Positions 45,848 through 55,199 of a stretch of 64,000 nt of DNA are shown here, piece after piece (the stretch's first letter is position 1; every line of letters starts with the position of its first letter). The DNA lies in contig NZ_CP043930.1 in NCBI RefSeq assembly GCF_009720525.1, positions 4,062,501-4,126,500 on the forward strand, written 5' to 3'. Origin of the DNA: Gimesia benthica (GTDB lineage: Bacteria > Planctomycetota > Planctomycetia > Planctomycetales > Planctomycetaceae). Both the position numbers and the translations under genes were made by a program. Below the pieces are notes generated by a model. It ran no database searches, was not told the DNA's origin, and saw only the letters and a list, made by a program, of their open reading frames with translations.

Positions 45848-46782
45848 GATACAATACTCAGGATTAACCAGGGAGTTAGTAGTGCCAGATCTGCTAAAAC
45901 TGGTTTTAAGCGTAAACTGACAGTTCCGCGATCCAGTCCGATCAAGAGTAACGTGCTTAAGAGCAGGGATAGTTCGAACGCTGGTATCTGTTGCTTCCAC
46001 ATCATTAATACAGAAATGACTGACTGAAGAATGAGAAAGACAAACAGTAGATAATGAAACTGCTGTAGCCGTGCAGGACTGCTGGTAAAAAAGGTTACTT
46101 CCCGGGCGTCTAAATCGGAAGTAAACTCCCAGCGGGAGATGGCAAGGCAGTTCAAAGTGCAGATAGCAAAAAAACTGAAGCCGGTCCAGAATTGGTAAGG
46201 AGCCCAGGCTGGTTGTTGGACAACAATAAAAAAATGGGTTGCGATGGAAAAAAACATTCCAACCAGAAATTCTCTCGGCAGTAAACTTCTTGCCAGATGA
46301 GGGAAACAAAAGCAACTCGCGAAATACAATGCCAGTACTGATAACAGGCAAAAGCCCCACTTCAATTCTGTCGAGTTAATTGCCACCAGCAGGAAACAAA
46401 CGGAAAACGTGGCTATAAGTAACCAGAGTCCAAGTAAAAGTATGAAATGCTGAGAGGTAAACCGGTGGCGCGGAGTATTTCTAATGCTCCCAGGGGTTCT
46501 CAGCGTGTCCAGCAGTCGATCTCCGGAATAGGCCAGCCAGGTGACACTAAATAATATGTAGTAGTGGGCTGGAATGACGGAGCAATTGTATATGCGAGAG
46601 AAGCACCAGAGCCAGGTAATGGCAACCAGGGGGGCATCCAGACTGAGGGAATTGATCAATAATAACGCCTTCTTGGGTAGATGGCGGATAGAACCAGTCA
46701 GAGATAATGTGTTTTGCCCCTCATATGTGAGCTCATCGGGGTGTGAGAATCTGTCCAGACTGGTTATTATTTTACTTAACAT
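45844..46782 (-). CDS. Polytopic membrane protein, possibly UbiA-like
   Basis: 312 residues from ATG at 46782 with AGG upstream; a TTG 99 bases earlier (46881) is the alternative. Seven to nine membrane helices. Two Asp-containing loops, AYSGDRLLDTLR and FTSDLDARE, resemble the two aspartate-rich motifs of UbiA-type prenyltransferases, but spacing and residues are not a full match, so the assignment is weak. Translated together with the methyltransferase, which would fit a quinone- or prenyl-lipid-type pathway. Confidence 0.5.
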   Translation of the reverse strand: MLSKIITSLDRFSHPDELTYEGQNTLSLTGSIRHLPKKALLLINSLSLDAPLVAITWLWCFSRIYNCSVIPAHYYILFSVTWLAYSGDRLLDTLRTPGSIRNTPRHRFTSQHFILLLGLWLLIATFSVCFLLVAINSTELKWGFCLLSVLALYFASCFCFPHLARSLLPREFLVGMFFSIATHFFIVVQQPAWAPYQFWTGFSFFAICTLNCLAISRWEFTSDLDAREVTFFTSSPARLQQFHYLLFVFLILQSVISVLMMWKQQIPAFELSLLLSTLLLIGLDRGTVSLRLKPVLADLALLTPWLILSIVS

Positions 46783-47053
46783 GTTACCTGAAAGTGATTT
46801 CTGGAAAACGTCGCTCCCATCTCGAGCAGTTCCTGTAAAAAATGACACGGAAACAGGAATAGGGGTATTAGAGTCAATCAAAACAGATGACCCAAGTGGT
46901 AGTATGTATTGAAGAATCAGAAGCTCTCTGAAAATTCACCTGTTGAAACAAATATAACTCTTCGCATAAAGTATTAAAGACCATATCCGTCTGAATTCCG
47001 GGGCGAGAATCCCTGTTTTCAGGGATCACACAGCTTCGAACAGGAACCTGAAG

Positions 47054-47476
47054 ATGCCGCTAAAAACGGGGACCGTTGAAGAGCCCAAGCTCGATTTGAC
47101 CCCCATGATTGACATTGTATTTTTGCTGATCATCTTCTTCATGGTCGGTACACAGTTCACTGAAATGGAGCGTCAGTATGACATTCAACTCCCTACAGTG
47201 ACTGATGCGAAGCCACTGACCAACCTTCCGGATGATATCATAGTCAATGTAAGCCAGAATGGTGAAGTCACACTTCAGGGAGAAAAGAAGACGCTGACAG
47301 AACTGGAGACAGCCTTGAAAGAGGCCGTCAAGAATTTTCCTGGACAGTCTGTAGTCATCAGAGGGGATTCAACGGGGCCTTACCAGAATGTGATGAATGT
47401 TCTGGATGTCTGTCATCGAGTTAACATCCGGTCTGTCTCCTTAGCGAATAGATTGAGTGACGAATCCTCAAAATGA
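47054..47476 (+). CDS. exbD: ExbD/TolR-family biopolymer transport protein
   Basis: 140 residues. N-terminal membrane helix LTPMIDIVFLLIIFFMVG (about 15-32) with the conserved Asp of the proton channel, then a soluble domain with the TolR/ExbD fold (ESVVIRGD-like QSVVIRGDSTGPYQ, about 100-115). Normally works with an ExbB/TolQ partner, which is not next to it. ATG at 47054; its end overlaps the next start (ATGA). Confidence 0.88.
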   Translation: MPLKTGTVEEPKLDLTPMIDIVFLLIIFFMVGTQFTEMERQYDIQLPTVTDAKPLTNLPDDIIVNVSQNGEVTLQGEKKTLTELETALKEAVKNFPGQSVVIRGDSTGPYQNVMNVLDVCHRVNIRSVSLANRLSDESSK

Positions 47477-49767
47477 ACGATCGACTGCATAACCTCATCG
47501 AAAGAATTCTGTCAGGACGTGCCATCACGTTTGAGCAGATTCTGTGGGGGATCCTTATCCTGGCAGCGTTATTTGCATCCATCCATCTGCTCTCAATGCT
47601 GGTGACGCGCTGGGGAGACAGTAATGCATCATCCAAGGCACTCTTGTTTTCGATAATCGTGCATTTGTCATTGTCCCTGGGGGTCGTCACGCTCTGGCCT
47701 GAACAGGCCCCCCAGTCCCTGAGTAAAGCAGAGTTGGCTGAGGAACGTGAGCGAAAAGAAAAAGATCAGCAGAAATTCACTCTTCAGGCTGAAAGTACGG
47801 AGACCAATAAAAACAAGGAGCCCGGGAACACTCCTGTCTGGGATCAGTTACAACAGCCTGAGAAACAGGAATTATCCCGTATCGAACTCACACGTCCCGA
47901 ATTTGATCCTTTGATGGCACCACCTGAGAAAGAACTTCCCCAGGAAATCTCGGAAATGCCGATGCCTGATCTGATCTCGGAGGCCGATTTACCGATCACA
48001 CCCGCCCGGGTAGAGCGAGAGAGCGTCAGCCAAAAGAAAATTCAGGCAGTCGCCCCCTTGGAGATCACTGACACAACAGCGGAATCCCGGGCAGAGGTCT
48101 CGGTACCTTCGACCTCCCGCGAACGGAGTAGAATGATCCGGATTGGTCAGACGAATCAGGATGTGAAACGTCAATCAGCGCCCGGGGCCGTAGATCGAAT
48201 TCAGCCATCGTTCAGCAGCGAAAAACAGACGCTGGCCTTGAATTCGCAAGTTGATCCGCAATCGAAACTGGAACGGAATGCCAAAGATTCCATGGTTTCC
48301 CGCAGGACTGGACCTGCTCCGTCCAATCTGAAGATTGAACCAACGGGAGTAGAAACTGACTCAGCAAGTCAGACACAGGCGAATTCTGCACCGACCGAGC
48401 CAAGGTTTTCTCGTCGAAGAACCCGATCTACCCGTTCTGTATCGCAGGGGACTGTTAAACGCTCTTCACCTCAGGCTACAGCGGGTAAGGAAAACCCTGA
48501 CGCACAGCGATTGATGGCTGAACGCAGTTCGTTGCCGCTGACAATTAACAGGCCGGGTTTACAACCGGATGCAATGCGTCCCAGTTTTGATGCGGTTTCA
48601 AATCGTACCAAAGCAAATATTCCTGCGACTTATCGATTGAGAAATCTTTCGAAACGCAAGGAAATCGCTCAACGCTTTGGTGGAACGGAAGAATCAGAAC
48701 GTGCGGTGGAAGCGAGTTTGAAATGGCTGGCGACACATCAGGAACCAGCCGGATTCTGGGATGCAGATCGATTTGGCGCAGGTAAAGTGCGTATCGACGA
48801 ACAGGGAATTGACCGTCGTAATGCAGGGATACAGGCCGATTCAGGGCTGACTGCACTCGCGATTCTGGCTTTTCTCGGGGCGGGCTACACCCAGGAAGAG
48901 GGAGATTATTCAGATAACCTCAAACGTGCGATTAGCTGGATGGTCGAGAATCAGCGGTCGAATGGTTTTCTGGGTGGAGAAGCGACACACTATGCACGCA
49001 TGTATTCGCATGCGATGGCGACCTATGCTCTGGCCGAAGCTTATGGATTACAGTCGGATCCGCGGTCAAACCCTCAGCTGCGCGAAGCCGTGGGGCGGGC
49101 CGTTGCCTATATCGTAGAAAATCAGAACCCCTATGATGGAGGATGGCGCTATGTCAAAGGACAGAAAAGTGACATGAGCATGTTTGGCTGGCAACTGATG
49201 GCGCTCAAGAGTGCTGAAATTGCCGGTATCCCTATCCCTTCTGATACCAAACGGCTGATGGTGAAATTTTTAAAGGAACGCAGTCTCGGTAAGAATAATG
49301 GGTTGGCAACCTATCGATTAATGGAGCCTGCCACTCCGCCAACATCGGCGATGACTGCAGAATCCTTATTTTGCAAACAGATGCTGGGAATCAGGAGAGA
49401 TAACCCAGCCTGTCGAGAAGCAATTCAGTTTATTTCAGATCGCCCTCCACGCCTCTCAGAATACAATCTGTACTATTGGTACTACGGCACTCTGGCGATG
49501 TATCAATACGGGGGAGCACCCTGGCGGGACTGGAATGAGGACTTACGAGATCTATTGATTTCAGAGCAGGTCACACGTGGAGAAAATGCAGGTAGCTGGG
49601 ATCCACGCCCCCCTGGGGACCATATGGTGGACGGCTTTATTCCACGACCATCAGCACACTCTGTCTGGAAGTGTACTATCGATTTTTGCCTCTGTATCAG
49701 ATGGGAGGCCGCTACGATGATGAACCATCTCAGGAATGAATTCGAATTTCCGAATGGCAGTGGTTGA
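47473..49767 (+). CDS. Large membrane protein with prenyltransferase/squalene-cyclase-like repeat domain
   Basis: 764 residues. Two membrane helices near the N-terminus (about 23-45 and 55-75), a long Pro/Ser/Thr/Glu-rich linker (about 80-390), then an alpha/alpha toroid: SLKWLATHQEPAGFWDADRF (about 415-434), ISWMVENQRSNGFLGGE, AYIVENQNPYDGGWRY, which are QW-like repeats typical of the terpenoid cyclase/prenyltransferase fold. Such proteins stand with ExbD genes in planctomycetes; they are not terpene cyclases in the strict sense. Coupled to exbD by ATGA. May transmit force from the ExbD complex to the outer layer (inference). Confidence 0.78.
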   Translation: MNDRLHNLIERILSGRAITFEQILWGILILAALFASIHLLSMLVTRWGDSNASSKALLFSIIVHLSLSLGVVTLWPEQAPQSLSKAELAEERERKEKDQQKFTLQAESTETNKNKEPGNTPVWDQLQQPEKQELSRIELTRPEFDPLMAPPEKELPQEISEMPMPDLISEADLPITPARVERESVSQKKIQAVAPLEITDTTAESRAEVSVPSTSRERSRMIRIGQTNQDVKRQSAPGAVDRIQPSFSSEKQTLALNSQVDPQSKLERNAKDSMVSRRTGPAPSNLKIEPTGVETDSASQTQANSAPTEPRFSRRRTRSTRSVSQGTVKRSSPQATAGKENPDAQRLMAERSSLPLTINRPGLQPDAMRPSFDAVSNRTKANIPATYRLRNLSKRKEIAQRFGGTEESERAVEASLKWLATHQEPAGFWDADRFGAGKVRIDEQGIDRRNAGIQADSGLTALAILAFLGAGYTQEEGDYSDNLKRAISWMVENQRSNGFLGGEATHYARMYSHAMATYALAEAYGLQSDPRSNPQLREAVGRAVAYIVENQNPYDGGWRYVKGQKSDMSMFGWQLMALKSAEIAGIPIPSDTKRLMVKFLKERSLGKNNGLATYRLMEPATPPTSAMTAESLFCKQMLGIRRDNPACREAIQFISDRPPRLSEYNLYYWYYGTLAMYQYGGAPWRDWNEDLRDLLISEQVTRGENAGSWDPRPPGDHMVDGFIPRPSAHSVWKCTIDFCLCIRWEAATMMNHLRNEFEFPNGSG

Positions 49768-49869
49768 TTTCTATACCTGCATCTCTCATACAATGTGGTT
49801 AGGATCCCTGATCTTTTAGCGTGTGCTTTATGCACGCTTATCGGAAAAATCTACTAGAAAGACATCTCC

Positions 49870-51384
49870 ATGAATGCTTCCCAGAAAGCATACGATCAAT
49901 TAATCGCACGTCTCAAACAAGCGGCCCTGCTGAGTTCCTGTTCTGCAATTCTGGAATGGGATGAACAGACATATCTACCGGCAGATGGTGCGAGTCATCG
50001 AGCAGATCAGCTTTCCATGATGGCAGGAATGGTTCATCAGGAGGCTACCAGTCCGGAAACCGGGGACTTGCTGAACGAACTGGAAAGTGCTTCGGAGTGG
50101 GAAGAAGATTCGGTAGAGCAGGCCAACATTCGTGAGGCTCGACATGAATATGACCGAATGACAAAACTCCCCCGTCAACTTGTAGAAGAGTTGTCTCGGG
50201 TAGCGACTCTTTCACATCATGCGTGGGTAAAAGCCCGCAAGGAAAATCAGTTCAATGATTTCCTGCCCTGGCTCGAAAAGATGATTGGTCTCAAACGCGA
50301 ACAGGCTGCCGCGCTCGGATCTGAAGGGCAGACTGCTTACGATGCTTTGTTGGACGAGTACGAACCCGGTGCGACTTCAGAAATGATCGAGCAGGCCTTT
50401 ACCCCGTTGCGTAATGAACTGGTCAAACTTGTCTCTGCGATTAAAGAATCCGGAATTGTCCCCGATGTCTCCCTCCTGACCAGAAAATATCCTGTTGCAA
50501 AGCAGCGAGAGTTCAGTCTCTCCGCTGCTGAAAAGATTGGATTTGATTTTAATGCCGGCAGACTTGATATCGCGGCTCATCCTTTCTGCAGTGGAATTGG
50601 CCCGGGGGATTGCCGCCTGACGACACGCTATGATGAACACCACTTTCCGGGTGCTTTTTTTGGAACGTTGCACGAAGCAGGTCACGGTATTTATGAGCAG
50701 GGGTTACTCAAGGAATGCTTTGGCACTCCCGCCGGCAGTTCAACCTCATTGGGTATCCATGAATCTCAATCGCGGATGTGGGAGAACCTGGTGGGGAGAA
50801 GCCGTCCTTTTTGGAATTGTTTCTATCAGTCTGCACAACAGCAGTTCCCAGAAGCCTTGGCAGATGTTGCCCAGGATCACTTTTATCGGGCGATCAATGA
50901 CGTACGTCCTTCGTATATTCGAGTAGAGGCAGATGAGGTGACCTACAATCTGCACATCATGCTGCGTTTCGAACTTGAGCAGGCGCTCATATCCGGAGAC
51001 CTGCAACCTGCCGATGTTGAGGCAGCCTGGAATGAGAAATTTACGAGTTACTTTGGTATTACACCGGACACGCCTGCGAATGGCTGCCTGCAGGATGTGC
51101 ACTGGAGTGCTGGTCTGATTGGTTACTTCCCGACATACGCCCTCGGAAACATGTATGCAGCTCACTTTTTCAATGCTGCAGACAGTGAACTGGGAGGCCT
51201 GGACAACCTCATTGCGCAGGGAGAATTCAGCCCGCTCAAGGAATGGTTGAATCAAAACATTCATCAGCATGGGAAACGCTATCGAGCGAATCGGTTACTG
51301 GAAGTGGTTACGGGAGAAACCCTTTCACACGTTCCGCTTGTCGATCAGTTGTATCGCAAATATGGCGAGCTCTACAACCTCTAA
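49870..51384 (+). CDS. M32-family metallocarboxypeptidase (Taq type)
   Basis: 504 residues, the usual length. Zinc site HEAGH (268-272) in FGTLHEAGHGIYEQG, then IHESQSRMWENLVGR with the third zinc-binding Glu, and the family motif DVRPSYIRVEADEVTYNLHI. It removes C-terminal residues from peptides in the cytoplasm. ATG at 49870. Confidence 0.92.
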   Translation: MNASQKAYDQLIARLKQAALLSSCSAILEWDEQTYLPADGASHRADQLSMMAGMVHQEATSPETGDLLNELESASEWEEDSVEQANIREARHEYDRMTKLPRQLVEELSRVATLSHHAWVKARKENQFNDFLPWLEKMIGLKREQAAALGSEGQTAYDALLDEYEPGATSEMIEQAFTPLRNELVKLVSAIKESGIVPDVSLLTRKYPVAKQREFSLSAAEKIGFDFNAGRLDIAAHPFCSGIGPGDCRLTTRYDEHHFPGAFFGTLHEAGHGIYEQGLLKECFGTPAGSSTSLGIHESQSRMWENLVGRSRPFWNCFYQSAQQQFPEALADVAQDHFYRAINDVRPSYIRVEADEVTYNLHIMLRFELEQALISGDLQPADVEAAWNEKFTSYFGITPDTPANGCLQDVHWSAGLIGYFPTYALGNMYAAHFFNAADSELGGLDNLIAQGEFSPLKEWLNQNIHQHGKRYRANRLLEVVTGETLSHVPLVDQLYRKYGELYNL

Positions 51385-51416
51385 AATATCAAAGTAAAAC
51401 GGCAGAGAGCAGGTAT

Positions 51417-51983
51417 ATGTCCAATTCCAGCGCTAAAAAAGATTTCCTGATTGCCCTGGCTCTGGTTGTCACCGGAGCTGTCATTTTTTCTTCCTGGTTC
51501 GCATTCCGTTTGCCGGAGTCAACCTTACCCGAAGGAGGAATGGCCCAGCTGAAGGTGGGAACCGAGGCCCCTCCCATTCAAGCAGCAGGCTGGGTGAATG
51601 GTGACCCTCATCAGGACGACTACCTCAAGGGGAAAGTGATTGTCGTTGATGCATGGGCGACCTGGTGTGGTCCCTGTCGAATGGCAGCACCGCATCTGGT
51701 GGAGGTGCATGAGAAATTCAAAGATCAAAATGTGGCGTTTGTCGGATTAACCTCCGATGGTGAAGATCTGCTTCCCGTAATTCAGGAGTGGCTGGACGAA
51801 ACGGGAATCACGTGGCCCAATGGATACGGGGCAATCGATTCTCTGCTTGCATTCAAGGCAGAATTTATCCCACAGGTCTGGGTGATCGGTACGGACGGAA
51901 AAGTGGTCTGGAATGTTGACTCGGAGAGAACTGAATCTCTGGAAGAGGGAATCGCACGCGCTTTAAAACTGGCGCAACAGTGA
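51417..51983 (+). CDS. TlpA/ResA-like thioredoxin, membrane-anchored
   Basis: 188 residues from ATG at 51417; a longer frame starting at 51243 overlaps the carboxypeptidase and is rejected. One membrane helix (about 9-28), then a thioredoxin fold with the redox pair CGPC (84-87) in DAWATWCGPCRMAAP and cis-Pro region FIPQVWVIG. A periplasmic disulfide reductase or thiol oxidant candidate. Confidence 0.9.
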   Translation: MSNSSAKKDFLIALALVVTGAVIFSSWFAFRLPESTLPEGGMAQLKVGTEAPPIQAAGWVNGDPHQDDYLKGKVIVVDAWATWCGPCRMAAPHLVEVHEKFKDQNVAFVGLTSDGEDLLPVIQEWLDETGITWPNGYGAIDSLLAFKAEFIPQVWVIGTDGKVVWNVDSERTESLEEGIARALKLAQQ

Positions 51984-52043
51984 TGAATACGCCTCCCAGT
52001 CACGCGGGCTGATCGCTGAATCACCTCCAGGAAGGACAACAAA

Positions 52044-52853
52044 ATGAGCCAGCAGAAGCTAGAGCAAAACGTAAATGGGATTCGCATGCAGGTTAGTATC
52101 GCCGGGGAAGGGCCCCCTCTGCTGCTGGTGCATGGATTTCCGTTAAGTCATCGAATGTGGCAGGCTCAGATTGCACATTTCCAGCAGCAGTATACTGTTA
52201 TCGCTCCTGATCTGAGAGGTTTCGGCGGATCAGATGTCACGGTCGGAACCGTGAGTATGAAACAACACGCTGAAGATCTGAAGGAACTACTTGCGCAACT
52301 GGAAGTCGATGAGCCTGTGAATTTCTGTGGCCTTTCCATGGGAGGGTATATTGCCTGGGAGTTCTGGAGGCACTATCCGGAAAAACTGAAAACATTGATT
52401 CTCTGCGATACACGTTCCGATGTAGATACCGAAGAGGGGGTCAGCAATCGGTTAAAAATGGTCGATCTGGTGTTACGCCATGGCCCCGAAGCTGTCGCTT
52501 CAGCAATGATCCCTAATCTGTTGAGTAAGACATCACGAGACTTGTACCCGGAGATTGCACAGGATCTGATTGCAGAAATCGAAGCAGCAGATCCTGAAGG
52601 GATTGCTGCCAGCCAGCGAGGCATGGCGGAGCGTGATGATTTTCTGGGTGTACTTGATCAGATCCAGATTCCCGCATTACTCATCGTTGGCAGTGATGAT
52701 GTCCTGACACCTCCGGATATCATGCAGGAAATGGCTGTAAGGCTCCCAGAGGCCAGCTGTCGTGAAATTCCTCGAGTGGGGCATATGGCCCCTCTGGAAG
52801 CGGCAGAAGAGGTCAATCAGGCGATGGAAGAATTCTTAGCTGTTGCCAGGTAG
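52044..52853 (+). CDS. Alpha/beta hydrolase
   Basis: 269 residues. HG oxyanion motif LLLVHGFPLSHRMW (about 27-40), DLRGFGGSD, nucleophile Ser98 in FCGLSMGGY, Asp in VGSDDVLTPP and His in RVGHMAPLE. Typical esterase/peroxidase-like family; exact substrate unknown. ATG at 52044 after GGAAGGA. Confidence 0.88.
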   Translation: MSQQKLEQNVNGIRMQVSIAGEGPPLLLVHGFPLSHRMWQAQIAHFQQQYTVIAPDLRGFGGSDVTVGTVSMKQHAEDLKELLAQLEVDEPVNFCGLSMGGYIAWEFWRHYPEKLKTLILCDTRSDVDTEEGVSNRLKMVDLVLRHGPEAVASAMIPNLLSKTSRDLYPEIAQDLIAEIEAADPEGIAASQRGMAERDDFLGVLDQIQIPALLIVGSDDVLTPPDIMQEMAVRLPEASCREIPRVGHMAPLEAAEEVNQAMEEFLAVAR

Positions 52854-52948
52854 ACTTCGATGTTGAGACATGCGATTATCTAGAAGTCTTCATGGCTGAG
52901 AGCCGGGATGGTCAGATTTGTTTTACTCAGAATATAAAGGGACCCACA

Positions 52949-53329
52949 ATGGGTAAAAATCATTCTCAACGTTTTCTGGATATCGTGAATGATGCGAAAT
53001 CAAGAGTGACCGAATGCACCGTGCAAGATGTGCAGACACGTAAGCAAGCGGGCGATGAGTTTCACCTCATTGATGTACGTGAAGATCATGAATTTCAGGC
53101 AGCACGCATTCCCGGCGCTATTCATCTCGGGAAGGGGATCATCGAACGCGATATCGAGCGGGCATTCCCTGATACCTCTACCACATTGATTTTGTACTGT
53201 GGTGGCGGCTTTCGCTCTGCTCTGGCTGCAGATAATCTGCAAAAGATGGGATACACTCAAGTGATCTCAATGGACGGTGGGTTCAGCGGATGGAAGAATG
53301 CTGGATATGAGATCGAGGCAGGTTCATAA
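52949..53329 (+). CDS. Rhodanese-like sulfurtransferase
   Basis: 126 residues from ATG at 52949 (AGGGA 7 bases upstream); an earlier in-frame start at 52892 is less likely. Single rhodanese domain: LIDVREDHEFQAARIPGAIHL and catalytic Cys84 in YCGGGFRS. Transfers sulfane sulfur or acts in thiol chemistry in the cytoplasm. Confidence 0.88.
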   Translation: MGKNHSQRFLDIVNDAKSRVTECTVQDVQTRKQAGDEFHLIDVREDHEFQAARIPGAIHLGKGIIERDIERAFPDTSTTLILYCGGGFRSALAADNLQKMGYTQVISMDGGFSGWKNAGYEIEAGS

Positions 53330-53358
53330 AGAGAGTAGAAACCAGCATTGAAATAAAA

Positions 53359-53392
53359 CAGAGCCCGTCACCAGTAAAGGTGACGGGCTCTG
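53359..53392. terminator. Bidirectional terminator-like hairpin
   Basis: A perfect 14-bp inverted repeat (53359-53372 with 53379-53392) with a 6-nt AGTAAA loop sits between the convergent rhodanese and small membrane protein genes. No long T run on either side, but strong enough to end transcription both ways. Confidence 0.7.
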
Positions 53393-53424
53393 AATCTATA
53401 CTGGTTTATGACTGGCTGCTGCCG

Positions 53425-53586
53425 TTAACCCAGCTCCCAGTTATAAGCGGAGAGCTGCATGAGCAGGAAAATAATTCCTGTCACTAAAGCGGCAAGGGAG
53501 ACGAACAGTAAGCCGACATAAATGTTCGGGCCACCTGATTCTGCAGTGGCTGCTTTTCCTTTAGACTTAGAGCTTCGAGTTGACAT
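53425..53586 (-). CDS. 53-residue single-span membrane protein
   Basis: A small gene on the minus strand: ATG at 53586, TAA at 53425-53427. It gives a Ser/Lys-rich start (MSTRSSKSKGKAA), then one membrane helix (VGLLFVSLAALVTGIIFLL, about 26-44) and a short end. It overlaps the preceding coiled-coil gene by 20 bases, so it is likely co-translated. Function unknown; the composition and context favour a real gene. Confidence 0.6.
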   Translation of the reverse strand: MSTRSSKSKGKAATAESGGPNIYVGLLFVSLAALVTGIIFLLMQLSAYNWELG

Positions 53587-54439
53587 GATCACCTTTCTCA
53601 ATCACACCGTTCTTGGCGGCGTCTATCACAGTCCCGACTGCTGTATCAGGATCAACATATACTAATTCAATTTTACCCAGGTACTTGGGACGATTACCAT
53701 TTTCCTTATTACCAAATCGATAGACATACAGTTGATGGCCTTTGCTGAGTCCGTCATCACTGCCTAGCGAAACTTCTACAAATCTGGTTCCGTTCCGTTT
53801 GTCTTTCTTGGTATTGATAATAACACCCTCGACAGCTGGAGGTGGCGCCTGCATGCCTGCAATCGCGGGGTCATTTGGATCAATGCCCAGGTTGGAGACA
53901 ATTTTATTCAGATAATTCAGTTCTTCGAGAACCTTGTTATGTTTGGCAGTCAGAGTTTTTTCCTGAATACTCTTGGTGAAAATCGTATCTTCCAGGCTCT
54001 TGATGTTAGCCCGCAGGTCATTGATTGTGTCATGCAGGGTTTTGTTAACTACGCGCTGGCGATCTGATTCCTGACGACGAAAGTTCGCTTCTTCACCCGT
54101 AGTTTCAGCCTGGGCTACCGAAGTGTCTCTTTCAGCACGCACAGTCTCCAACTGATTCTGATAGGATTTATTCTGTGCTTTCAGAGCATCATTGGCGGCT
54201 TTAGCCGTTTGCGCCTGACTCAGGGCATCATTCATCTTCTGAGTCATTTCCGTTTTGTAATTGCTGTACTCGGACTCTAGCTCGTTCATGTTTTTCTGCA
54301 TGCTGGCTACATTGTCCTTGAGCTTCAGGCTTTCGTTACGCCAGTTCGTCTGTGCTGTAAAGACTGCTCCGGCGAAACCCATAAAGCAGACGCTGAGGAC
54401 AACTTGAACGACGACCAGTACCTTGCCGACAAACGACAT
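53567..54439 (-). CDS. Coiled-coil membrane protein A
   Basis: 290 residues, an N-terminal membrane helix (about 5-27, VLVVVQVVLSVCFMGFAG), a long coiled coil (about 40-185) and a beta-rich C-terminal domain (VSLGSDDGLSKGHQLYVYRFG, about 223-243). ATG at 54439 with AGGAG 8 bases upstream. Probably located in the cytoplasmic membrane facing the periplasm. Function unknown; partner of the next protein by gene order. Confidence 0.7.
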   Translation of the reverse strand: MSFVGKVLVVVQVVLSVCFMGFAGAVFTAQTNWRNESLKLKDNVASMQKNMNELESEYSNYKTEMTQKMNDALSQAQTAKAANDALKAQNKSYQNQLETVRAERDTSVAQAETTGEEANFRRQESDRQRVVNKTLHDTINDLRANIKSLEDTIFTKSIQEKTLTAKHNKVLEELNYLNKIVSNLGIDPNDPAIAGMQAPPPAVEGVIINTKKDKRNGTRFVEVSLGSDDGLSKGHQLYVYRFGNKENGNRPKYLGKIELVYVDPDTAVGTVIDAAKNGVIEKGDHVNSKL

Positions 54440-54521
54440 CTAATCGCTCCTGATATTGATAAAAATTGAAGTTTGTATCTGGTGAAATCTGAAACCAGTC
54501 TGAGACTGAATTCAGAGGGAT

Positions 54522-55199
54522 TTATTTTTGAGTAAGCTCTTTGTTGTCAGATCCCTTGACTGCGTTTTCCAGCAGCGTTTTCTGTCTCTGGAGCCGATGT
54601 ACTTTTCCTTCGATTCTTGCGATGTAATCACGCAGTGTTTTCTGCTGTTCCTGGGTCAGGTATTTCTCATTGCGGATTTCATCGATCTGATCCTGAAGCC
54701 GGAAGACGTCTGCACGTCGCTCAGCAGCTTCCTGGTTTATTTCCAGGGTCTGCTGGCTGATCTTGATACCTTCATTGGCCAACTGGGTGATCTGTGTATC
54801 CAGCGCCGCGATCTGCTGCTGCAGTTCTGCTGCTTTAGTATCCATGGCCTGTCGATCAACCTGATTGATTTGTTCCCAGTTCTGGATAGCTTTCTCCATG
54901 GGAGCAATCGGTTTGGTGATCTCTGAGAGTTGTTCGTTTTGTTGTTGGATCTGGTGTTTCTGAGCAGCGACGATCACTTTTGCCAGCACGGGGGAGGAGG
55001 AAATCTGCTCACCACCTCTTCTGGTTTTGACAGTCCAGGTCGGATTTTCACCGGGCTGATATTCAAACAGGTAGTTTGTCAGCTTATCTTTTTCCTGAAG
55101 CCAGTTAGGGCCACCTACAGCGGAGGCCGCGGCAAATCCCATAAAGGCGATACTGGATACCAGTACCAGGACCAACAGGATTTTACTGAAACGAGTCAT
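54522..55199 (-). CDS. Coiled-coil membrane protein B
   Basis: 225 residues with an N-terminal helix (about 6-26, ILLVLVLVSSIAFMGFAAA) sharing the SxxFMGFA pattern with protein A, then a Gln/Glu-rich coiled coil (about 85-215). ATG at 55199. With protein A and the 53-residue protein it forms a leftward membrane-protein gene set; no function can be assigned. Confidence 0.68.
   Translation of the reverse strand: MTRFSKILLVLVLVSSIAFMGFAAASAVGGPNWLQEKDKLTNYLFEYQPGENPTWTVKTRRGGEQISSSPVLAKVIVAAQKHQIQQQNEQLSEITKPIAPMEKAIQNWEQINQVDRQAMDTKAAELQQQIAALDTQITQLANEGIKISQQTLEINQEAAERRADVFRLQDQIDEIRNEKYLTQEQQKTLRDYIARIEGKVHRLQRQKTLLENAVKGSDNKELTQK

Noticed and set aside
45848-46360. Upstream extension of the methyltransferase frame
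   Set aside because: It lies antisense-free but in another frame of the membrane protein gene and has no methyltransferase features; ATG 45847 with ATGA coupling is better.
51243-51416. Upstream extension of the thioredoxin frame
   Set aside because: Overlaps the end of the carboxypeptidase gene in a different frame; the membrane helix follows directly from ATG 51417.
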